Source: Diphasiastrum complanatum
Lineage: Eukaryota > Streptophyta > Lycopodiopsida > Lycopodiales > Lycopodiaceae
DNA: 64,000 nucleotides
Assembly: GCA_029204225.1 (NCBI GenBank)
Contig: CM055094.1
Coordinates: 26,300,541-26,364,540, forward strand
Direction of reading: 5' to 3'
Below the pieces are notes generated by a model. It was not told the origin of the DNA, did no database searches, and worked only from the letters and a program-made list of their open reading frames with translations. A program made the translations under genes and the position numbers. Shown here piece by piece: positions 1-11,393 of the stretch (its first letter is position 1; each line of letters starts with the position of its first letter).

Positions 1-348
1 GCATTATACATCTCTCTTAGCACACAATAGAATTTGAATACAAAAAATAAAAAGAATAGAATTATGGGGAAAGAGGAATTTGCAAATAAACTCCTTCGCT
101 ATACAAGCATATAAATATTGTTGTGGAAAAGCATATTACTCAATTGTGGACCATGTGTAATTCTTTACTAAGCATCAACCATCTCAAATTGTTTGAGGTA
201 ATTCTAGTCAGAAATTCACACTAAATGTGTTCATTCTTGAATATCACACTTGCTACGAACATATCAGCGATATGACGACACAAGGTAAATAGCGAATATG
301 ACCACAAGGCATATCTTGAGCTACACAAGCTCATGAAAGAATCCTTCA

Positions 349-401
<53 letters not shown>

Positions 402-402
402 C

Positions 403-458
<56 letters not shown>

Positions 459-1288
459 CTCTCTCTTTCTCTTTCTCATACATGTAAAAAGCTCATCAAC
501 TTTAGGATCAAAGATTGGATATATGTTGTATTAACGTTTGTTCAAGGGGGTTATGGCACACTATATAATTGTATTATTTGTAGAAAAATTTACCATAAAA
601 TGAGCTTAGTGCTTGTGCCACACTCTATGATTGTATTATTTGTAGGGAAATTTTCCTAAAATTGAGCAATTTGTGTGGCAACCCTAAATGGCAAGATTGG
701 TGTGATTGTCTTGTGATGTGAAGAAATGATTGAACATAAAGCACAAGAGATCCTATTGATTATTGTCATCATTTAAAGAGTGATGTTTTTAACACAATTT
801 CTCATAGAATGGACTATTGACATACTAATGATGTTGGAATCCTAGTATGTTCTTGAGAATGCCAATCTAGAGTCTTAACTCAATCTTAGACTCAAAATTG
901 TTCATATCATGTCATCAAATCAAGTTAAGATGGTCCCTCTTGAATATTATTGAGAAAGTTTTTACAATTATGTTTTGGGCTATAAATGGTAAACATGCAT
1001 AAACACAAGCTACATAAAATCCCACAATAAGCTTGATTCAATGCATATCATGGTTCACTTTATTGGTCATATAATAAAACAAAGTCCAATACAAGTACTA
1101 AAACAATAGATTACTTATACACATTACAAGTCTAGCATATGCCATGTATATCATACATAGAGACATGCATTATAGGCAATATATTTGTTATTGATCAACT
1201 AAATTTGAAGATACATAAAACAATCCATAACTACAATATGGGTTGCCATTAATATGCTTAGTGACGAGGCTCTGATTAAGCCTTATGG
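1..1288. other. AT-rich stretch without a recognised gene
   Basis: Apart from the microsatellite at 351-454, I see no coding region with recognisable domains. The ORFs that cross the microsatellite are simple-repeat translations (Arg-Glu, Leu-Ser, Thr-His runs). The rest is AT-rich, plausibly decayed repeat DNA. Confidence 0.5.
351..454. repeat. Compound (CA)n / (CT)n microsatellite
   Basis: An almost pure CA run (about 351-391) is followed by a short interruption and a CT run (about 408-454). The same CT-CA pairing, in reverse order, occurs at 21111-21234. Confidence 0.97.
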
Positions 1289-1734
1289 ATCTGATACCAC
1301 TGAGAGGTACATTGGCATGTAGTAGTTATTTTCTTTATCTTGTGCATGGAATTATTGATAGACTCACATTCCTATCTCTTATTTTGGTGCATATAGAAAC
1401 AATGGTGATATTTTGTCCAACTTTATCCAATCTCATAGATTTTGTCAAGATATGTGAGAAAAGACCCTAGAAAACAAGGGATAAGAATTTTGGTACCAAT
1501 ACATGTCATGCATGATTTTGTATTGATATCAATACTTCATAAAGCACCATAAAAAAAACTAAATGAAGGAAATATAGCCCTTCAATAATAGTAAAAGATT
1601 CAAATGTTGCAAACCCTTCAAAGTGATATCGTTGTTTACAATTTATGAAAAGCTTCAAAGGATTAACAATATGTGCCTGTATTCTAGGCAATGGAAAGGA
1701 CACAACAAAGAAGTACATACTTTTGAGATCTTAT
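1289..1734 (-). other. Possible primer-binding site and LTR remnant
   Basis: ATCTGATACCA at 1289-1299 is the reverse complement of TGGTATCAGAT, close to the initiator-Met tRNA primer site seen at four other copia ends in this window. If genuine, a minus-strand copia LTR would start at about 1301 (TGAGAGG) and run right. I could not find its other end, and 1300-1734 shows nothing else. Confidence 0.3.
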
Positions 1735-2105
1735 AAGCAAACGATGTGGCTAAAACGTGTGTATTGGAACATTGGAATATTTGATGTGTGTCGCCTCCAA
1801 ATGGGATGACTTCCTCCCACCGATCTATTTTGACCCGAACACGGCCCTGGCATCACAAAAAGTTGAAGACCAACTGTCAGTGGCCCGAGTGTACTATAGA
1901 GTGGCACTTCTCGGCGACCCCTGACAATCACGATTTCAAGCCTAGATTGAGCAGCATTGGCTCGACGGCGTCCATAAGTCCTTCCATCTCACCAAGGACA
2001 AGAAGAGCACGAAGCGCTTAGAATTCATGGAGGAAGTCATGGGTTATATGATCCAACAACGACGCACAAAACGCAGTCTCTACTAAGCCAGCCTAGTGCC
2101 AAGGG
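1735..2105 (+). pseudogene. C-terminal fragment of gypsy ORF3
   Basis: The translation shares a tail with the longer ORF3 at 15.1-18.26 kb. Here it reads RLEFMEEVMGYMIQQRR before the end, against RLNFMEDITTYLIRQRR in the other copy. In both, a block encoding PRDRHYFRLW lies just before the LTR. Only the last 120 or so codons survive, with frame breaks. It lies immediately 5' of a complete LTR of the same family (2133-2941), so the fragment plus LTR is the 3' end of a plus-strand element whose body is missing. Confidence 0.7.
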
Positions 2106-2132
2106 ACCGGCACTACTTCAGGCTGTGGGCCT

Positions 2133-2941
2133 TGTTGGGGGTATTCCCACCATGCGTATATATAAATAAAAAGTCAAAGTTAGTAGAGATAGTTGGAGGG
2201 TTGTGGCATCCTGCGTGTGTAAGCCCATGTCTCAATGAGCACTTGTAAATAAATAATTTTGGCAATAAAGTTGACTTTGGGCCATGTAATTAAAATAATG
2301 TTAAAATGGCCAAAATTAAGCTTAAACTTTTATTTCTAAGTTTGATAAGCTAGTCAAAGTCAAATGGTGGCTTCTTCTTACACCATAGATTCATTTGTGT
2401 TTCTTGTGGATGGTGTGGATTGCAATCCTACCCTCTTGCAAGTAACCAATAGGAAGCAAGGGGCAAGGGCCACCCCAAAGATAAAAAGGCACCATTTGTG
2501 ACCATTTCCTATGCTTAATGAGGAGGAAGCAACTCTACCATTTTGGAGAGAAGCATCCTCATTTGTTATTCAATACTTGCTAATGCTATTGTGTGCTTGT
2601 GTCTTTGCTTTCTAGTTTCCATGTTTTTGGTTTCATTAATTAATGTTTCTCCATTAGCATGCACATTGAGGAAATGAGCTAACCTCCCCTCTCACCCTCT
2701 TTCTCTCCCTCTTTCTCTACTTCTTACTTTTGTCTATCTACCTCCCTCCCTCTCTTTTTTACTCCAAATCATGATGTGTGTGGTTAGTGTAGGAATGGGT
2801 AGTGTTAAAGTGGAGTGGTGTTAGGAAAAAGAGTAGAAAACATCTAAGTATAGCAACTTGACATAGTTAGGTACCTATCTAGTGTTCCAACTCTTTTTAA
2901 CAGGCGAAGGACTGCTCACCAACCGATTTACACACCCTACA
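2133..2941 (+). repeat. LTR of the ORF3 gypsy family (copy C)
   Basis: It begins TGTTGGGGGTATTCCCA and ends ACACCCTACA, matching the LTRs at 18298-19120 and 20296-21110 over their whole lengths, although strongly diverged. Shared landmarks are TGGCATCCTGCG, the CATAGTTAGGTA block near the 3' end and the ACAGGCG motif. No primer site follows; a minus-strand copia relic abuts it at 2942. It is therefore a 3' LTR whose downstream flank has been replaced. Confidence 0.8.
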
Positions 2942-3900
2942 CCAGTTTATAGTACCTTCACCTTCGATACTGTGAGTGCTATCGTCACCAAGATGAACGT
3001 ATCTTATTGTACTATAAGACGTATAGGAGTGAAAATGCTCACGATGATTGGTCATATGTTAGCTCCAAAATCTAGATACCAAGAATTATCCAATAGTGTT
3101 TTTCGGTCTTCGACCATAAATGCTCCTTCATCCATGTTGATGTCGGGAGGCGCTGTGACTGCATTCACCTATTGATCTGATTACTTATTGGCATTCTTAG
3201 CTTTGAGAACCCTGCAATCCTAGATCTCATGATTAGTGCGCTTGCAATACTTATAAAACATAGGCTTCTTCGACATTGGATTTGATTTTGTTCTTGACTT
3301 AAAGTCGGTTTCTGATTTGATGCAGACTGCTAAGAACTTTTCTGCTTCTGTCATTTTGAGCCTTTGTTGACATATAGAGCTTGAGATGATGAGGTCGACG
3401 AAGCATCTTGACTTCTTCGATTATCTTCTTTCAACAACATAGTGATAGCTTTGATAAGCATCAAATTTGAGTGTGTCGATATGATCATCACCCAGTTTTC
3501 ATGTGTAAAGGGCAAGCTTGAAAGCAATGCCATGATTGTGTCTTGATCATTTATCAGTGATCCGACAATGGCCATTTGTTGCAAGAGATTCTTAAACTGG
3601 CTAACGTAATTCTGAATTGAATCACCATTTGACATCTTGAGAGTGAAGAATTTTTTGTGTGGATAAAACTTAGAAGTTACCCTTCACATCATCTAGTGAG
3701 CTTAGGATGTCCCATACTTGTTTTGAAGTTTGAGCTTCAGCTACGTGGCCAATCTGAGTTTCTGATAAACGGGATCCATTCAGCTTGTTTGTGATAAGAC
3801 CAGATTTACTCGGAGAATCTGGAACTTTAGTCTGTCAATATATTGATGACGTTAAGAGAGAGATATCATTCTACGCTACAATTGGAAATCAACTATCTGA
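2942..3900 (-). pseudogene. Copia gag-protease relic
   Basis: Read on the minus strand, the order is gag (UBN2-type, with NYVSQFKNLLQQMAIVGS near 3600), a decayed zinc knuckle near 3230-3290 (FYKYCKRTNHEI, then DC, with the first Cys lost and an in-frame stop), and protease-like sequence near 2950-3080 (HSYTSYSTIRYVHLGDDSTH). Several stops and frameshifts interrupt it, and integrase, RT and RNase H are missing. The copia LTR with primer site at 4051-4733 is in the right place and orientation to be its 5' LTR. Confidence 0.8.
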
Positions 3901-4050
3901 TACTAAAATTTGATACCACCAATTTAAAAATATGATACTATGAAAAGTATCAAATGATATTTGATATCGCAAAAGATATCAAGTATTAGAGCCCTGGTAT
4001 AACAGATCGCCCTGATATCTTGAAGGTATGCTCTTATATTATATATTAGA

Positions 4051-4062
4051 GCTCTGATACCA
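4051..4062 (-). promoter_or_regulatory. Copia primer-binding site (initiator Met tRNA)
   Basis: The plus strand reads GCTCTGATACCA, so the minus strand reads TGGTATCAGAGC, the classical complement of the plant initiator-Met tRNA 3' end. It abuts the LTR starting at 4063 with no gap. Confidence 0.85.
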
Positions 4063-4733
4063 TGTTGGAAAGAGGTGATAATGCAATAACGACAAGTCAA
4101 AGCTTGTGAACGACTTATCGAGCACAACGAAATGAGCCTGCTTTCCTATCCATCAAATCTAAAGTGATTATGTAGCCAAACAATGAAAAATTGAATTATC
4201 AGACAAAGCAATATGAGATCACAGAGATTCTGACATAATATTGAACACAATAAATGATAGATCAATTTAACATAATGATGAGCACAAGGCAATTGCGGAT
4301 AGAAATCGCGTACTCTAAGCTATCTTTGAAATTTCTGTCTAATTTGCACTTCCATTGATAAGCAATAAGCAATAATAGCAAAACTCTAAAAGAAATCTAA
4401 AGAAACAAAGCTAGAATTCTCAAGAGTGTTCAAGCTTGAAAGCTTGAGAGAGACATATGATCAGCTATTTATACTAACCAAAAATGAGCATCCAATAGGA
4501 CAGCTGATTAGGTCATAAATCATAATGGTCAGTTGGTCATAGTGAGCTGGCATCCGTCCAGTGAGTTGGCCATAGTGAGCTGGCATCCGTCGAGTTAGTA
4601 CTTGGAAATTTACTTGTGGAATCCACTTGTGAGTGATTTTTGTGTGCTTCTGCAGACACTAGAGGAGGTCTCAATATCAAATATACCCTTTAAGGAATGC
4701 CATGTAGGATATAGAAAAATATCAAAATAAACA
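4063..4733 (-). repeat. Copia 5' LTR (minus-strand element)
   Basis: On the minus strand it starts TGTTTATTTTG (near 4733) and ends CTTTCCAACA at 4063, directly followed by the primer site. The inner boundary is firm. The outer one is inferred from the TGTT...AACA termini because no second LTR was found for comparison. Confidence 0.65.
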
Positions 4734-4744
4734 ATACTGTTTAT

Positions 4745-5580
4745 TTGCTGGCCCCCACCACTCTCGAGGCCTCAGAGGCTCCCAATGATCTAACCATAGT
4801 GTCATATTATGCTAACTATCTGTTTTTTTGTAGATCTGCATTAGTAGCTCCTCGAAATATTAAGGACAATGCTTCACTAGGAATGTCGTTGGGCTCCGTA
4901 TTGACAGGCAAATCCATTGAGTGTATCATGATGAACAATAGGAGTTCAAATGTAAAGTGTAAAATAACAGAGTTTTTGATGGTGGACATTCAAAATGTTT
5001 TAGATAAGACTATAGTTCAGGGTGCTTATGACTTTGCAGGTATTAGCAGGGAAGCATATGCAACGAATTCTAAACTAATTAGAGAAGCTTTTAAGCAAGT
5101 TCGAATTAGAAAAGTCCCAATCCCTAGGACATATCACTTGAAGCAAGAGAGGGATACATTAAACATAGGTATGCATAAGACCATTGGAACTCCATTTCAT
5201 ATTGGGGAGGTGTATGAAACTGATGGAAGATCAATATCCTATAATTCATCAAACAACTTATTTGTTGATCTAAATTACTTGCTGAGATACATCGTCACAT
5301 TCTGTGATATAAGGCTTTGAAAGGTGAATGGCAAATAATCATAGTACTTAAGTTAGATGAGTCAAAAATTGTGAAAGGGCAGAAGATGGAGAGGGTTAGT
5401 ATAACTCTCATGAATAGTGCACTATCACAAATAGAGGACCAAGAAGCTTTCAGATTTAGTGTCCGGTCAGAAAATTATATATGGTGGTTGCACATGTATA
5501 GAATTGATAGGAAAATATACATTAGTATATCAAATGCTGCTCCATTTTATGAATTTGGGAGCACAAAATACATGTATTGA
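4745..5580 (+). CDS. Unrecognised protein-coding segment, possibly an exon or relic
   Basis: An uninterrupted 191-residue frame (4745-5320) is followed in a shifted frame by 87 residues (5317-5580). Both look like ordinary globular protein rather than repeat translation. The stretch around AYDFAGISREAYATNSKLIR and the later block QKMERVSITLMNSALS are the most protein-like parts. The first codon of the frame is TTG, not ATG, and the first in-frame ATG comes about 45 codons later. The segment may therefore be an internal exon or a truncated gene. A one-base frameshift near 5317 would join the two parts. I recognise no domain. It begins right next to a copia LTR and is convergent with the gene at 5780-7022. 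A decayed viral or transposon-borne gene cannot be excluded. Confidence 0.4.
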
Positions 5581-5779
5581 TGCCCAACTTGGGATTTCAT
5601 TTATTGAATGAAAGAGTCTATACACAGATTTTTACTAAACTTTACTTGAAGCTATTGTTCTTCCACAACAATAATTGTTGTAGGTAGAACTTTGCAACAC
5701 GTTATCAACTCCCGTCTTTTTCGCATCTATGACATGACAAATATTAGTGAATGTGCAATTGTAAATTATGCATTTTCAA

Positions 5780-7022
5780 TTATTTTGTATTATTTTGAAA
5801 TGGCAATAAACATAGAGTACTTACGAGTCTTCCGTTGATGATAAATCTGAAATATGTTGGTAGATTGGTTTGTAATAGCATGAGCTCTGTTCTGAAAAAA
5901 AATTGGTTCCAATGCTCTTCCACCTCAACCATAATAAAATATTCTTCATTGTAGATAATGCTTATCTCCATTCGGTTTGAGTGACCATTTAGTTCAAAGT
6001 CTTGATCCAGTGGTAGCCATGTACCTTCAATTTTCTTGTATCTCTGATAGCTAAATGTGAGACTGAGCATTTGTTTTTCGATATGATAATGGAAGATCAT
6101 TGATGTCTTTTTAATCCTGCATTCTATGTCATTATTTGCTTTACTATCCCAGCCTTGCTCTATGAGATCTGACAAAGTCTCATCTGATAAATCCTTGCAA
6201 ACAAATAAATTTGGTGTCCTTCGAACACTAGCACTTGAGAAAAAATCAACAAATATATGCAATGAGATAAACCAACTTAGGCGAACAATTTTTGAGCCCG
6301 TACTTATCTTCATAGCATTTCTAACATCAATGAGTAGCTTGCATCTGAAGAATTCAGAAACAATATTGTCATGAGTAGGCCACTCATCACTTTGAGAACT
6401 AGGCAATGGAATTGCTTTGAGCTTGCCAAAACCTCCATCCGTTTGTGGCATATATAAAGATTCATAAAAATATATATCACAATTTGCAAGCTCCTTTGGA
6501 CTTCTTCCTCTGTATTGCAGCTTTCCAACATCATAGTGAATCATGTCCAATATTCTTGCAAGTGATTGTGCTGGCTCCCATTCACTTATGCATGATGGAT
6601 ATAAATCTGAAAGAAAAAAAAGCATTGAAGCATTTAAATCGTAATCTGAAGAGCATTAATAAAAAAAAACACCTATGATTGCACTATAGTGCATATGTTT
6701 TGATATACTTACAGTTACATTCCCGATGATCATGAGAATTGATATCTTGTACTTTTATTTCTGAATGCATATTTATATGTTGTACTAAAACTTTTGATAT
6801 CAAGTGACCTCTCAGAGTAGTGTTAAACTCCAGAATTTTTGCTTTCCAATAAGATTTGTATGTCATTTTTGCCCTTTTCTTCTGTTGAAAATTGCCCTTT
6901 GATGATGGATGCAACAACACCCACAAATTCTTTGTATATTTTGTTGGCTTCCAGTTATCAGCTACATCTTTCTCATTGCAAAGAATCACAGACTCAACTG
7001 TAGATCTTGGTCTCCTTGCCAT
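5780..7022 (-). CDS. Unrecognised two-exon gene
   Basis: The start is the ATG at 7022 (MARRPRSTVESVILC). Exon 1 spans 7022-6713 and ends at a strong donor (T, then GTAAGTATA). The intron is 6712-6607, with acceptor TTTTCTTTCAG, and exon 2 runs from 6606. The codon phases match across this splice. Reading on to the stop at 5780 gives about 378 residues. A second good donor at 5825/5824 (CTC, then GTAAGTAC) suggests a further, unidentified exon. No known domain is visible; exon 2 is rich in aromatic residues and has a KIEGTWLPLDQDFELNG segment. Two splice signals with matching phases argue for a real or recently active gene. A decayed copy of the start of exon 2 lies at 63410-63665, so the family is dispersed and may be carried by a mobile element. 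Confidence 0.5.
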
Positions 7023-7082
7023 TGCTATTTTGAAAGCTTGGGCGCCAAAAATCTCTCTGATATAATACTTGATTTCAATTTT

Positions 7083-7805
7083 TCATATTACATTTAATCT
7101 AATGTGAATGCCACGATAAGAATACTCATGCATCTGCTCCTTTTCTTTGATTGTTTGGGGACACTGGTCCTTCGACATTTTGAGTCTTGGATCTATTGGT
7201 GAGAGAGCTGATTTGCAATTCATCAGATTATATCTGATTAAGACATTGTGAATGTATCTTTCATGAGAAATATAAATCAACTTATGTTTTCCAATGTTTT
7301 GGATCTGAATACCTAGACAATGATGAGCTTTGCCCAGATTGATCATGTCTAATTTGGAAGATAGCATTGTCTTAGCTTCTTTTATCAAATCGATACTGTT
7401 GCTGAAAAACAATGTGTCGTCCACATACAAAGTGATAATGATAAAGAAACGCTGCACTGACTTGAAGTACGCATTCAAATTTGAAGAGCTTGTTGTGTAG
7501 CTGTGATCAAGGAAAGTATTGATTCTCTGAAACCATGCTCGAGCATATTGCCTCAAGCCACAAAGTGCTTTATGGAGTTTACACACATGATTGTGTTTAC
7601 CTTCGATATTGTAACCTGCAGGTTGCACCATGTTAATGTCCTCTTTGATAACTCTATTAAGATATGTTGTTTGCACATCCATTTGATGTATTTCCAAATC
7701 TTCTGCAGCAGCAAATGACAATAGAATTCTAATAGAAGAATGTTTAACTACTGGACTGAAGGTCTCAGTGTAATCAACGTTCTGTACCTGAGAGAATCCT
7801 CTGGC
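7083..7805 (-). pseudogene. Copia reverse transcriptase fragment
   Basis: From 7805 leftwards the minus strand encodes the copia RT core: ETFSPVVKHSS, then MDVQTTYLNRVIKEDI, the palm motif LYVDDTLFF (catalytic YVDD intact) and a C-terminal stretch ending at EKEQM near 7130. There it is truncated and runs into unrelated sequence. The N-terminal gag-PR-IN part is missing: at about 7810 it abuts a plus-strand copia in head-to-head orientation. Confidence 0.9.
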
Positions 7806-7815
7806 TACCCCTTAT

Positions 7816-9148
7816 TAAGGACTTAAAAGATCTATTTATACTACAAATGATCATGAATGCTCTATTGAAGTAATTGGCAACATTCCATTGAAACTTGATT
7901 CTTCTAAAGTTCTATCACTTTCCAATGTTCTTTTTGTTCCTAAGCTTACAAAGAACTTGATAAGTGTTGGAAAGTTGCTTGATTGTGGCTGTGATGTAAA
8001 ATTCAATTCCAATACTTGCTTTATCAAGAAACATGCTGAGATCCTAGCTAATGGATCAAGATATGGTGGAATCTTCAAGTTGAATTCTTATGATAATGCA
8101 AACTTTTGTGAAATTGCTCTTATGTCTAAGGAGGAGTTATGGCATAGAAGGTTCTGGCATTCTACCTTCAAGTCTATGTTTTCTATGATCAAGAATGATA
8201 AGGCTATTGGCTTTCCAAGATATCAAGCCTTGTGAGGCTTGCAAAATCACATAGAAAGCCATATCAAAAGTATTCTATTAAGACTTCTCATCCTTTGAAT
8301 TTAATTCACTCGGATGTTCATTTTTCTTCCTCTAAAAGTATTGTCACCTTCATTGATGATTTTACAGGATATACTTGGTTGTACCTACTCTCTTCAAAAG
8401 CTATGGTATTAATCACTTCCTAGTCTTCAAAGCTTATGTTGAGAAACAGTTGTCTTTTAAAGTTAAAGTTTTAAGATGTGATGGAGGAGGTGAATACATC
8501 TCCAACAAGTTCTATGATTATTGTGAGGGTGAAGGGATTAAGAGAGAATTTTCTTTTGCTTATTCTCCATCTAAAAATTGAGTTGTTGAAAGAAAAAATT
8601 GATCTCTATGTGAATGTGCTAAAGCAATCCGAGTTGAAGCTTCTTTGCCTATTGAATACTGGGGAGAAGCAATTAATTGTGCAAATTATTTGTGCAATAG
8701 ATTACCTCACAATGGACTTGCAAGAAGATCACCATCTGAAGTCTTGTTTAAAGAAACCTAAGGTGATCACCTTAGAGTTTTTGGATCTGCTTGCTTTGTT
8801 CATGTACCCTTGGAAACAAGGAAAAGAGATGATTCAAATTCAGTCAAAGGGATCATGGTTGGATACTCATCCAACAAGAAGGCTTACAGAATTTATGTTC
8901 CCTCTACCTCAGTTACAATTGAGAGTAGGGATGTTATTTTCCATAAGATCAAGAATACATCTTTGAGGAGGCCGAGATCAAAGATTCTCAAAAGGATTCT
9001 CCTATCATCACCCTTGAAGATTATCATGGAGAGATGGGGCCGAGAATTGAGGAGGAGTCACCTTGAATCTTTTCACCAAGGAGATCACGAAGAGAAAGAT
9101 CCGAGCCTAAGAGGCTTACATATGGAGATAAAGGCAAGCAAGTGGTAA
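7816..9148 (+). pseudogene. Copia GAG-pre-integrase and integrase relic
   Basis: The first part reads SNVLFVPKLTKNLISVGKLL, then ELWHRRFWHS (the His pair of the pre-integrase zinc region). The integrase catalytic core follows in three frames: NLIHSDVHF and VTFIDDFTGYTWLY (first Asp), then LRCDGGGEYISNKF (second Asp). The C-terminal IN region continues to about 9148 (GYSSNKKAYRIYVPSTS). Frame shifts occur near 8230, 8400, 8580 and 8810, so no functional enzyme is encoded. Confidence 0.85.
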
Positions 9149-9244
9149 CTCCACTAATTATGCTTATTTTGTTTCACACGAGGAGCCAAAGGATGTATAT
9201 GATGCACTCAACTCAAAGGAGTGATTTCTAGCCATGAAGGGAGG

Positions 9245-9780
9245 AATATGATGCATTAATAGCCAACAAGACATGGGAGCTTGTGGATCTTCCATCCAAC
9301 AAGCACACCATTGGTTGCAAATGGATTTTTCGAGTCAAATATAATCAAGATGGCACAATCAACAAGTACAAGACAAGACTTTGTGCAAAGGGTTTTGCTC
9401 AAGTTTATGGACTTGATTATGAGGAGACTTTTGCTCCAGTTGCAAAGATGGTATCAATCATAATCATAATTTTTATTGCTTGTTTTTTCAAATGGCAAGT
9501 TTTTCAACTAGATGTCTCTAATGCATTTTTAAATATATATCTAGGAGAAGAGGTTTATATGGATCAACCTATTGGGTTCAAACAAGACAAGACCAAAGTT
9601 TTATTGCTCTTCAAAAGTCTCTATGGACTAAAGCAAGCTCCAAGATTGTGGTATTCTCGACTTAACACCTTTCTTGATTCACTAGGATTTAATCTTAGTA
9701 ACTATGATCCTTCCTTGTATGTCAAGTTTTATGATAGAGATATTGTCATTCTTCTCATTTATGTTGATGATATCATCTAA
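9245..9780 (+). pseudogene. Copia reverse transcriptase, N-terminal and palm
   Basis: The frame 9283-9780 carries the standard copia RT landmarks: KHTIGCKWIFRVKYN, the DYEETFAPVAKM block, the WQVFQLDVSNAFLN motif (first catalytic Asp), the LYGLKQAPRLWYSRL block and LLIYVDDII with the YVDD active site. It is intact across about 165 residues, then a stop immediately after YVDDII breaks it. The rest of RT and RNase H follow from 9840 in another frame. Confidence 0.92.
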
Positions 9781-9839
9781 CAGGAAGTTTTATCAAGTTA
9801 GTTGAAGAAACCAATATTGCACTTGGAAAAGAATTCAAG

Positions 9840-10672
9840 ATGCAAGATCTTGGAAAAATTCATTACATATTAGGATTAGAGATTGACTTCCATAATGAAA
9901 AAGCTTTTGTATGTCAATCCAAGTGTGCTCTTTTAATCTTAAAAAAGTTCAATATGCTAGATTGTAAGAGTATTGAAACTCCTATGGAGAAAATTGTAAA
10001 AGACCCTAACAAAGGTGATGAAAGATCCTTCTTGGACATCACTCTTTTTAGGAGCCTGATAGGCTCCTTAATTTGGCTCACTAGTGTTCAGAAGTTGAGC
10101 CAAGCTATGCAAAATCCTACTATTCATCATTGGAAAATGGCCAAAAGGGTACTTAGGTACATATCTTCAACCTATGATTATGGTTTGCTATATAAAAGTG
10201 AAGATCTTTCCATAGTTGGCTATTCTGACTCGGATTTTGCAAGTGATAAAGCAAATCGGAAATCTACAAGTGCATATGTCATACATCTTGGAGGAAACTT
10301 GATATCTTGGCTTTCCAAAAACGAAGATATTATATCATTCTCATCTTGTGAAGCTAAATATAAGGCACTAACTACTACAACAAAAGAAGTGCTTTGGATC
10401 GAGAGGTTGCTAGTGGAGCTAAAGATAATCAAAGAAGATGATCTACCTATGATCATGTGTGACAATATATCAGCACAAGCCCTTGCCAACAATCCAATAT
10501 TTCATGCAAGGAGCAAACACATCGAGGTTTCACATCACTTCGTGAGATAGAAGCTCATTGGAGGGGAATTTACTTGGAGCACATTGACACATCATCTTCT
10601 ATTGCAGGTTTGCTCACCAAACCTTTGAGCAAGAATCCTTTCATCAAGAATCCATGCCACAAGTCAACATAG
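9840..10672 (+). pseudogene. Copia RT thumb and RNase H
   Basis: The 236-residue frame 9840-10550 begins MQDLGKIHYILGLEIDF and continues through the RNase H region. It has GYSDSDFASDKANRKSTSAY (first Asp of RNase H), SSCEAKYKALTT (usual motif S-x-E-A-E-Y, here EAKY, so the second Glu is altered) and the MCDNISAQALANNPIFHARS block with SKHIEVSHHFVR. After a stop at 10548, the usual LLTKPLSKNPF tail is still readable to about 10672. Confidence 0.9.
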
Positions 10673-10686
10673 ATTATTTTTAGGAG

Positions 10687-11066
10687 TGTTGAAAATGAAA
10701 AATCATCTATCTTGTCTTTAGGCTTGCCAAAAACGTTTTTCTATGTAAGTTTGTTGTTTCATAATGTAAATGCCAAATTTGACCTAAAAGAAACTCGAGC
10801 TATATGGGTTTCTCAAAGTCTAGTTGGTAGTATACAACTTGCATATAGATTATAGACTTAGAAAAGTCATTAATATGCTTGTAGAAACTCGTGGCATATC
10901 ACATGCAATGGTTGTAAGTAATCCATAGTGACATGCAAGGCATGCACAAAGTGAAATGGACACATGCATGATGATTTGTACAATTCTAGTTGGAAAAATG
11001 ACACTTGGTAAAAGTAGGTAGAAATGCATGCATGAGAAGTGACAAATGTCACTAATACTCTAGTTT
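10687..11066 (+). repeat. Copia 3' LTR
   Basis: It starts TGTTGAAAATGAAAAATC immediately after a purine-rich stretch and ends around GTTTTCA at 11066, where gypsy sequence begins. No partner LTR exists in the window, so the 3' boundary is inferred. Confidence 0.6.
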
Positions 11067-11393
11067 TCACTGTTAGATGTGGACGGAAGGTGGATGGATA
11101 TGGTTCTACCTCGAGCTACCTCAAACTCCATAAATATGTGTAGACATTCTCATAATCTTATCTTTGCATACCCTCAGTTGTTATCCATGTCACTGGGCAA
11201 TTCAACCATAGCTGCTATTACCACTCGGAGAACTACTGCGGATTGCACCACAAGCGAAAAGCCTTCTAGCTGAATGGGCCAAAGCGGATGAGGATCCAGT
11301 AGCGCCTGAGCCATATATTATAAGGGCTATGAAGAAACAAGTAACGTCCTCCACATCAGTGCAGCATGGGAAAGTGAGGAACACAACATCACT

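Larger units (their letters stand above)
7815..11066 (+). mobile_element. 5'-truncated copia element
   Basis: It comprises, in copia order, GAG-pre-integrase, integrase, RT, RNase H, a polypurine-like stretch (TTTTTAGGAG at about 10677-10686) and a 3' LTR (10687-11066). The 5' LTR, gag and most of the protease are absent. The left end joins the minus-strand copia RT at about 7805-7815. Multiple frameshifts show it is dead. It is distinct from the copia families at 27 kb and 42-47 kb. Confidence 0.85.

Noticed and set aside
221-659. ORFs rich in Arg-Glu, Val-Cys, Thr-His and Leu-Ser
   Set aside because: Direct translations of CA/CT microsatellites; the same applies to frames over the arrays at 19.9-21.6 kb.
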